Of a stretch of DNA of 19,826 bases, positions 14,735 to 19,826 are shown in pieces. How positions within the stretch are numbered: position 1 is the stretch's first letter; the number at the start of each line of letters is the position of its first letter. The notes under the pieces are model-generated. The model searched no databases, had not been told where the DNA came from, and worked only from the letters and a program-made list of their open reading frames with translations. Made by a program: the position numbers and the translations under genes. Source of the stretch: Anaerolineae bacterium (lineage in GTDB: Bacteria; Chloroflexota; Anaerolineae; Aggregatilineales; Phototrophicaceae); NCBI GenBank assembly GCA_028284565.1, contig JANQRM010000204.1, positions 1 through 19,826 of the forward strand, written 5' to 3'.

Positions 14735-15727
14735 ATGTACAAAGAATACCCTGAGTACCAACCCAAGAAATCGTTGTTACGGACGATTCTCAGCCAACGC
14801 TGGAGTTCTCTCGTTGTTGAAGGACTTCTCGTTTTTGTTGTGGTTGTTGCCGCTGGACGCTTCTTTAGCCCAGAGGCAGATATTGTGGTTGAGCCACCCG
14901 ATGAAGAAGCGGTGCTTAATCTGCAAGCTACTATTGATGCCAACCAATATGAGTTGGACACGCGCACCACGCTCGATTTGGAAAATCTGATGGAACTTGC
15001 GATGACGCATGTTCGCAATCAGGATTATGCCGATGGGATTGCGTTGTATGATGTCATTATCGACATCGAACCCAACGTCTCCAACCATTATGGCTGGCGT
15101 GGCTATGCGTTTATGAATTCGGGACAATATGAGCAAGGTGTCGCGGATTACCAAGCATTGCTCGACATTAACCCCGACTCTTTTGAAGCGTATAATTCGC
15201 TCTGCTGGGGTTATGGAGAATTTGGCGACTATGACCGCGCCCTCTCCAATTGTGACCGCGCATACGAATTGGCAAGTGATGATCTTGACCGCGTGATTGC
15301 TGTCGAAAATCGTTGCTGGGTCAATTATGAAGCAGGGAATTACACACAAGCCCTCTCCGATTGTCAACAAGTGTTCCAAATCCAACCGGGTTGCACCCAC
15401 GCATCCTGCTCGTTGGCATACTGGAATATTGGACGGGTTCATGCAGTAACAGGTGAAGCGAACCTTGCACTGACCTACTACAGCCGTGCGCTCCGTTATG
15501 GCTCCCGCTATCCCGGTATGTACTTGGATATTGGTAATGCGCTCTACGAAGCTGGCTGGTATGAAGATGCCCGTCTGGTCTATGAACGCCATGTGGAACT
15601 GGCAGGGGATGAAGCCAATACCCATGCCAAGTCACGGATTAACGCCATCTTGAACGCGAATGTTCAAGACAAGTCCACCGAAGACGCTAGCGACCCCTTC
15701 GCCTATGGGTGCAGTGGCGGACACTAA
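14735..15727 (+). CDS. Signal-anchored TPR protein with cysteine-paired repeats (TPR paralog 2)
   Basis: 330 residues. A basic N terminus precedes one TM helix (about 25-44) with the same VEGLLV start as paralog 1, then the shared helix LQATIDANQYELDTR and about five to six TPRs (about 85-300). Two successive TPRs carry a cysteine pair exactly 16 residues apart (C157/C173 and C194/C210, pattern CW-x14-C), which would link helix A to helix B of one repeat. C220 and C225 lie between repeats. There is no PPC domain. The protein ends FAYGCSGGH, almost the same as paralog 3. Its location outside the membrane would allow disulfides. Strong GAGGTG lies 5 nt before ATG. The next gene starts 77 nt later with only a hairpin and no terminator between, so the two are probably co-transcribed. 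The role is unknown; a binding scaffold is likely. Confidence 0.82.
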   Translation: MYKEYPEYQPKKSLLRTILSQRWSSLVVEGLLVFVVVVAAGRFFSPEADIVVEPPDEEAVLNLQATIDANQYELDTRTTLDLENLMELAMTHVRNQDYADGIALYDVIIDIEPNVSNHYGWRGYAFMNSGQYEQGVADYQALLDINPDSFEAYNSLCWGYGEFGDYDRALSNCDRAYELASDDLDRVIAVENRCWVNYEAGNYTQALSDCQQVFQIQPGCTHASCSLAYWNIGRVHAVTGEANLALTYYSRALRYGSRYPGMYLDIGNALYEAGWYEDARLVYERHVELAGDEANTHAKSRINAILNANVQDKSTEDASDPFAYGCSGGH

Positions 15728-15740
15728 GAAAGACTCGGCT

Positions 15741-15763
15741 AGGGCAGGAGATGTTTCTGCCCT
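15741..15763 (+). other. Intercistronic hairpin between TPR paralogs 2 and 3
   Basis: Perfect 7-bp GC-rich stem AGGGCAG/CTGCCCT (15741-15747 with 15757-15763), 9-nt loop, no T-run. More likely an mRNA stability or processing element than a terminator. Confidence 0.45.
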
Positions 15764-15804
15764 GCATATAAACCGTTAGTCTTAGTTGAGATGAGGTAGA
15801 GGTT

Positions 15805-17529
15805 ATGCCCGTTTACAAAAACTCTAAAAAGAAGAACATGATGCAACGTTTTCTCGGTCAGGGTAAATTTGCCCTCATTGCCGAAGGTGCGTTGGTCTTG
15901 ATTGCTGTGCTGGTGGCTGTGAGCTACTTCAATGCTCCGCCAGCCGAGCCAATCACATTAACAGACAATACCATTTCTCGTTTAGAAGCTATCATTGCTT
16001 CACAAGAGATGGCACTTGCCAATGAGCAAAACATTGACTTGCGTGAATTGAAGACTGCCGCTTGGGAACGCCTTCGTGCAGAAGACTTCCCTGCCGCCGC
16101 TGAACTCTATAGTCTCGTCCTAGAAGTGGATAGTAGCGATTTCAACATCTACGTGGGACGCGGTTATGCTCATGGTGAAATGGAAAACTTCCATCAATCC
16201 ATTGCTGATTATACCAGCGCACTGGAATTGAACCCCAACAGCGTGATTTCCTATGTGAATCGTTGCTGGGCATATGGTGAACTGGATCAATGGAGCAACG
16301 CGATTACCGATTGCACAAGCGCACTCAACATTAGTGAAAACGCTTATGCTTACTTAAATCGTGGTGTTGCTTATGAACGCACTGGCAACCCAGATGCTTC
16401 CGCACAAGACCTATATCAATGGATGAACTTGAAGCGTACAGAAACCTTCGCTTATTCACAAGCCAGTGGTTTCAACAGCTTTGATGTAGAAATGCAAGAA
16501 GGTTACTTGCACTACATCCCCTTCCAAGGGCAAGCAGGTCAAACCATCAATGTGAGTGCCATTAGCGTCTCGGAAGAGACCGTTGATACACTCCTCGTCA
16601 TCCTTGATGGCAATGGCAATCCTGTGATTGCAAGCGATGATGTCAATGACACGCTGAACTCCAACATCATGAATTATGTCCTGCCGAGCAGTGGCACATT
16701 CAACATTGTTGTGGGTCATGCAGGTCAAGGACATGATGGCATGATCAATGTCAGCTTCGAGATTTCGCGTACCTTCGCCGATTATAAGATTGAAGCCTTC
16801 AATCACTTCATGGCAGAGGAATACCGTGAAGCCTATGCTGATTTCGTGAGCGCACTGGAAATTAACCCCAATGATGCCGAAACCATGAACTGGATGGGCA
16901 TCACACTCCGTCACTTGGGCGATTACTCAGGCGCACTCGAAGCACATAATCAAGCCAAAGACTTGAATTTCAGCTATGACTTGGCATATCTCTCCAGTGG
17001 GATTACCAATGAATTGCTCGACAATGATCGTACTGCCGCCACCAACTACATGGAATGGATTGACCGCAATCGCACGCATACCCTGACCCATGTGGATGTG
17101 CTTCAACCGGGTGAAACCCTGAATTTGAACATGCACACTGGCTGGGTACACGAAATCACCTTTGATGCCCATCGTGGACAAAAAGTGAGCCTCCGTGTGA
17201 AAGATACAGGCGTAAGTGGCTTTGTTGACCCACTCATAGTCCTGCTTGACCCGGATGGCAATCCGGTCATCGGCAGTGATGATGTCACCCTCAGCAATTA
17301 CAACTCTCTGCTGAATGCGATGCACATCACAATGGACGGCGAATATACCCTCGTGGTCAGCCATGCCGCAGGTGGTTCAAATGGTGAATTGAAGGTCGAC
17401 ATGATCCAATCGCCGGGTAATGCACTGTATGATTATCTGGAATCGACCAGCGACAACAGTTCCACTATTTCCAACACCAGTAGCTCCTATGACTATGGCG
17501 CGTACGGTTGTCCGGGTGGTGGACACTAA
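15805..17529 (+). CDS. Signal-anchored protein with two TPR-PPC modules (TPR paralog 3)
   Basis: 574 residues. A basic N terminus precedes a TM helix (about 22-44; FALIAEGALVLIAVLVAV) and the shared helix around LEAIIASQEMAL. The order after that is TPRs (about 75-205), PPC-like domain 1 (about 215-322; LDGNGNPVIASDDV, FNIVVGHAGQGHDG), TPRs (about 325-425), PPC-like domain 2 (about 428-535; DPLIVLLDPDGNPVIGSDDV, YTLVVSHAAGGSNGE), a Ser/Thr/Asn-rich linker and the tail YGCPGGGH. So the TPR-cap-PPC module of paralog 1 occurs here twice. C154/C170 repeat the CW-x14-C pair of paralog 2; the only other cysteine is C569 in the tail. GAGG lies 8 nt before ATG. It is followed by a strong terminator. 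It is expected at the cell surface; partners are unknown. Confidence 0.85.
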   Translation: MPVYKNSKKKNMMQRFLGQGKFALIAEGALVLIAVLVAVSYFNAPPAEPITLTDNTISRLEAIIASQEMALANEQNIDLRELKTAAWERLRAEDFPAAAELYSLVLEVDSSDFNIYVGRGYAHGEMENFHQSIADYTSALELNPNSVISYVNRCWAYGELDQWSNAITDCTSALNISENAYAYLNRGVAYERTGNPDASAQDLYQWMNLKRTETFAYSQASGFNSFDVEMQEGYLHYIPFQGQAGQTINVSAISVSEETVDTLLVILDGNGNPVIASDDVNDTLNSNIMNYVLPSSGTFNIVVGHAGQGHDGMINVSFEISRTFADYKIEAFNHFMAEEYREAYADFVSALEINPNDAETMNWMGITLRHLGDYSGALEAHNQAKDLNFSYDLAYLSSGITNELLDNDRTAATNYMEWIDRNRTHTLTHVDVLQPGETLNLNMHTGWVHEITFDAHRGQKVSLRVKDTGVSGFVDPLIVLLDPDGNPVIGSDDVTLSNYNSLLNAMHITMDGEYTLVVSHAAGGSNGELKVDMIQSPGNALYDYLESTSDNSSTISNTSSSYDYGAYGCPGGGH

Positions 17530-17551
17530 GGTTCACACGAACGCAACAGTC

Positions 17552-17580
17552 AAACCGCTACTTTCGGGTGGCGGTTTTTT
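17552..17580 (+). terminator. Intrinsic terminator of the TPR paralog 2-3 unit
   Basis: 10-bp stem AAACCGCTAC/GTGGCGGTTT (17552-17561 with 17568-17577, one G-U), 6-nt loop, T6 to 17580; 22 nt after the stop. Confidence 0.85.
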
Positions 17581-17747
17581 GATTCACTTCACTCTGCAAG
17601 TTTTGTCTTTAATTGAAGTAATCAAGCAAGATAGGATCGTAAAAGATCATCCCACTCGAAGAATCTGAATATCAAAGGTAGAAAACCAAGGAGTCAATGT
17701 AAGGGCATAGAATTGTACACCCTTAACAAGTAGCAAGATGAGTTTCC

Positions 17748-18674
17748 TTATCCCGCACCGCACCAATTTGCCGCGCAGAAGGTTTGCACAGCACTGCCAT
17801 CAGCAAGTGCTTCAAAGGTCGCTTCATCCACATTCGTATTCGTGAAATCAATGAAAACCGCGAAACCATCTCCTTCAACGAGCATCATATTTGAGAATTG
17901 CGCCAAACTCCGTCCAATTGGAGTGACTGGTGTACCATTGGGAATCACACCCACCCGCAAGGATGCGCCAGTATCCAAAAACGCTACGGCGAAATCCGTT
18001 TGTATCGTCACTGCACCGGGAAGAGTGGTGAGGGTTGCCACATTAAATATCGGTTGACCGGAGGCATTGGAGAGCAAGTTGAGTTCACTAAATTGCACGG
18101 CTTCGAGTTCTGCTTCTTGACAATAGGTCGGGCTGGCAGGGTCAGCGGTTACTGCAAAGAGACCACCGAGTTGGAGCATCGCAACTAAGGTTTGAGTCGC
18201 ACGTCCACAACGCCAAATGGGTTCGCCCCCCGTCCAACCTTGTGGACGGATACCTATACCGAGTGCCGTATCTGCCAGTAATTCCATATCATGCCGTATA
18301 TCACGAGCGATATAAAAATTCGACCCAGCTACCGCGCCAAACCATCCATTTGGCACATTGCCTCCTGTTGCACTGCTCATCAAAATCTCTAAATCCAGAC
18401 GAATGAGCAAGGGTAATTGTGGATTGTTCGTATCCAAGCTCCCACTCCACCCTTCTGGACGTGCTGTTCCCATGATTTCACCTGCCAGAATTTCCAAATC
18501 ATTCCGTGCATTGACCAACAAGACTAGGGCATCCCCAAAGAGACTGGGGGGTTGCGTCGGTTCAACGGGCGGTTGGACTGTCACAGGTTCTTCAGTGGTC
18601 ACGGGTTCTTCTTGAGCAGAAATCAGCAAGGTCAAGCTAAAGAGGAGTGTCAAAATCAAAGCAAATCGGCGCAC
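17748..18674 (-). CDS. Secreted protein with three 35-residue P-x-G-W-x-G repeats
   Basis: 308 residues. The start is GTG 18674, chosen because AAGGAG lies 6 nt upstream and it places a clean signal peptide (MRRFALILTLLFSLTLLISA) at the N terminus; the ATG at 18713 would put 13 polar residues before it. A Pro/Glu/Thr stretch (23-43) follows. Three repeats then begin at R57, R92 and R127, exactly 35 residues apart: R-x-D-L/M-E-I/L-L near the start and P-x-G-W-x-G about 16-21 residues later. The C-terminal half (about 160-308) is a globular domain with four cysteines in the protein (WRCG, TYCQ, TFCAANWCGAG). No named family is recognised. A TATAAT at 18717-18712 could be the -10 of its promoter. 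Confidence 0.8.
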   Translation of the reverse strand: MRRFALILTLLFSLTLLISAQEEPVTTEEPVTVQPPVEPTQPPSLFGDALVLLVNARNDLEILAGEIMGTARPEGWSGSLDTNNPQLPLLIRLDLEILMSSATGGNVPNGWFGAVAGSNFYIARDIRHDMELLADTALGIGIRPQGWTGGEPIWRCGRATQTLVAMLQLGGLFAVTADPASPTYCQEAELEAVQFSELNLLSNASGQPIFNVATLTTLPGAVTIQTDFAVAFLDTGASLRVGVIPNGTPVTPIGRSLAQFSNMMLVEGDGFAVFIDFTNTNVDEATFEALADGSAVQTFCAANWCGAG

Positions 18675-18769
18675 AACTGGCTCCTTATTTTGGTTCAATA
18701 TAACAAAGGTCATTATAACGCAGGGAGTCTATTCACGCCCTTGAGAAATGATTAAAGGGGAAATATAGC

Positions 18770-19318
18770 TTAGTCACTGAATTTTTGATAAAGGTCGTGT
18801 ATCTTCAACACTGTATTCCAATTACGCGCTGTACCCGCCACTTGAAGCTGTTTTTCAATTACATTGTTGGTCAACTTGGATCGCGCTACCCCATCTGCAT
18901 AATAGATATAGAGTGTTTGATCGATCACATTAATCAATTCAGAGCCTTCATGCGCTGAATGGAGATTGGCGATGGTTATATCACTTGGTATATTCGACAA
19001 AAACGTGACCAAGAGATGCTTGGGATTCTGTTCACTTTGTTCAAGATAAGGGCAATTCGTTATGGCTTCCTGCCAAGCATCGCCTGTGCGGAGGATGATT
19101 TTAGAATCGAAGTCAAAGGTCTCAACAATCGCATATTCGAGAGTCTGGATGATAGTATCTCGATCTGTTTCATCGGTTTGGAATATCACATTCCCGCTTG
19201 CAAGAAGCGTCTTGGGATTCGCATAGCCGACTGATTCAAACATTTCGCGCAGGGTATCCATCTTCATGCGCTTCCTACCGACATTGATTCCCCGCAATAG
19301 CGCAATATAAGTTGGCAT
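18770..19318 (-). CDS. DUF1697 family protein
   Basis: 182 residues, a typical length for DUF1697. It starts [20 protein letters not shown] and continues MFESVGYANPKTLLASGNVIFQT, the two most conserved parts of the family; the middle has LHSAHEGSELINVIDQTLYIYYADG and a C-terminal ...WNTVLKIHDL. The family is widespread, small, cytosolic and of unknown function. Start: ATG 19318 overlaps the stop of the upstream NuoF-like gene (TAATG), so translation is coupled. The longer in-frame start at 19339 lies inside that gene and adds residues the family lacks. No terminator is evident after its stop. Confidence 0.9.
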   Translation of the reverse strand: MPTYIALLRGINVGRKRMKMDTLREMFESVGYANPKTLLASGNVIFQTDETDRDTIIQTLEYAIVETFDFDSKIILRTGDAWQEAITNCPYLEQSEQNPKHLLVTFLSNIPSDITIANLHSAHEGSELINVIDQTLYIYYADGVARSKLTNNVIEKQLQVAGTARNWNTVLKIHDLYQKFSD

Positions 19319-19826
19319 TACGACTCCAGTAAATCCCATTTCTCAAGCGCACTCAAAATTGCAGAGGCGGCGGTTTGTCCCAAACCACAAAGCGAGGCTT
19401 CGGTCATCGTCCAACCCACATCCTCTAGGCGTTCTTTATCCCCTGCTTGCGGTTGATTCAGCCGTTTAAGTATCTCCAATTGACGCTGTGTCCCCAACTG
19501 GCATGGGAAACACTTCCCACAACTCTCATGTTGGAAAAACTTTGCCAAGCGCACCAAGACATCGCGCAAATCCACCGTATCATTAAAGACCATAATCGCG
19601 CCCGACCCAAAGGTACTGCCGATGTCGCGTAAATCTTCAAAAGTCAGCGGAACGTCGATTTCATCGGGCTTGAGGAAAGTCCCTGCCGCACCGCCCATCA
19701 GCACCGCTTGCAGTTCGCCGACCACACCACCGCAAAAGCCATCTAATAGCTTACGTAATGGCAAGCCGGGTTCGATTTCATAGACTCCCGCTTTTTGAAC
19801 ATGCCCACTGACGGACACCAGCTTTG
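19318..19826 (-). CDS. NuoF-like NAD(P)H/formate dehydrogenase flavoprotein subunit, C-terminal part
   Basis: Only the last 168 residues are in the window; the frame is open to the edge ([20 protein letters not shown]...). This corresponds to the SLBB domain and the C-terminal [4Fe-4S] domain of the NuoF/HoxF/FdsB/HndC group, which binds FMN and NAD(H) in the missing N-terminal part. The cluster ligands SCGKCFPC and, about 47 residues later, C in SLCGLGQTA are intact. SLCGLGQTA is typical of NuoF-like subunits of NAD-linked formate dehydrogenases and electron-bifurcating or bidirectional hydrogenases; respiratory NuoF usually has T(I)CALGD. It is therefore a candidate partner for the FdhF encoded at 5472-7631. 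The stop TAA overlaps the DUF1697 ATG by one base. Confidence 0.88.
   Translation of the reverse strand, partial: KLVSVSGHVQKAGVYEIEPGLPLRKLLDGFCGGVVGELQAVLMGGAAGTFLKPDEIDVPLTFEDLRDIGSTFGSGAIMVFNDTVDLRDVLVRLAKFFQHESCGKCFPCQLGTQRQLEILKRLNQPQAGDKERLEDVGWTMTEASLCGLGQTAASAILSALEKWDLLES

Noticed and set aside
14777..15625. A 282-codon open frame on the minus strand opposite TPR paralog 2
   Set aside because: It has no ribosome site or family resemblance, lies entirely within a convincing TPR gene, and its composition is what the reverse strand of TPR codons gives.
17690..17735. Hairpin TAAGGG/CCCTTA after the stop of the 17748-18674 gene
   Set aside because: A 6-bp stem with a 14-nt loop and no T-run on the minus strand is too weak to call a terminator.

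Overview
The window looks like chromosomal DNA from a free-living bacterium. My best guess is a Chloroflexota member of the Anaerolineae type. The reasons are several large secreted proteins built from FAS1, DUF4397, SH3b, CARDB and PPC-like modules, Pro/Thr linkers, Asp/Met-rich linkers, and a roughly balanced GC content by eye. The assignment rests on protein style, not on a marker gene. I see no IS element, phage gene, CRISPR array, tRNA or rRNA.

Left part (1-4.9 kb): the 5' two-thirds or so of a membrane-anchored molybdopterin oxidoreductase (minus strand, cut by the window edge); a divergent M19 renal-dipeptidase family peptidase; a small four-helix membrane protein; and a secreted FAS1-DUF4397-FAS1 protein. 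The FAS1 gene is preceded by an overlapping 24-codon leader ORF. Middle (4.9-11.4 kb): a tightly coupled fdhF-mobA operon (formate dehydrogenase catalytic subunit plus molybdenum cofactor guanylyltransferase) with its own promoter; a secreted SH3b/CARDB protein; a four-helix membrane protein; and a D-lactate/glycolate dehydrogenase-type flavoprotein.

11.4-12.8 kb is mostly non-coding and unusually structured. Two related units each end in an intrinsic terminator. A DUF4395 membrane protein follows, and a second pair of related intergenic segments flanks it. I read this as a decayed tandem duplication around DUF4395, possibly carrying small RNAs or leader RNAs.

12.9-17.6 kb holds three consecutive paralogous genes for signal-anchored extracytoplasmic TPR proteins. 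Two carry PPC-like beta-sandwich domains in a fixed TPR-cap-PPC module. Two carry TPRs with a strictly spaced cysteine pair and end in a shared YGC-(P/S)-G-G-(G)-H tail. This family is the best candidate in the window for something undescribed.

Right end (17.7-19.8 kb, minus strand): a secreted protein with an exact 35-residue repeat containing a P-x-G-W-x-G signature; a DUF1697 protein; and, overlapping it by one base, the C-terminal part of a NuoF-like flavoprotein whose signature resembles formate dehydrogenase/hydrogenase partners more than respiratory complex I. Together with fdhF, mobA and the first gene, this gives the neighbourhood a molybdenum/formate redox theme, although the pieces are not contiguous.
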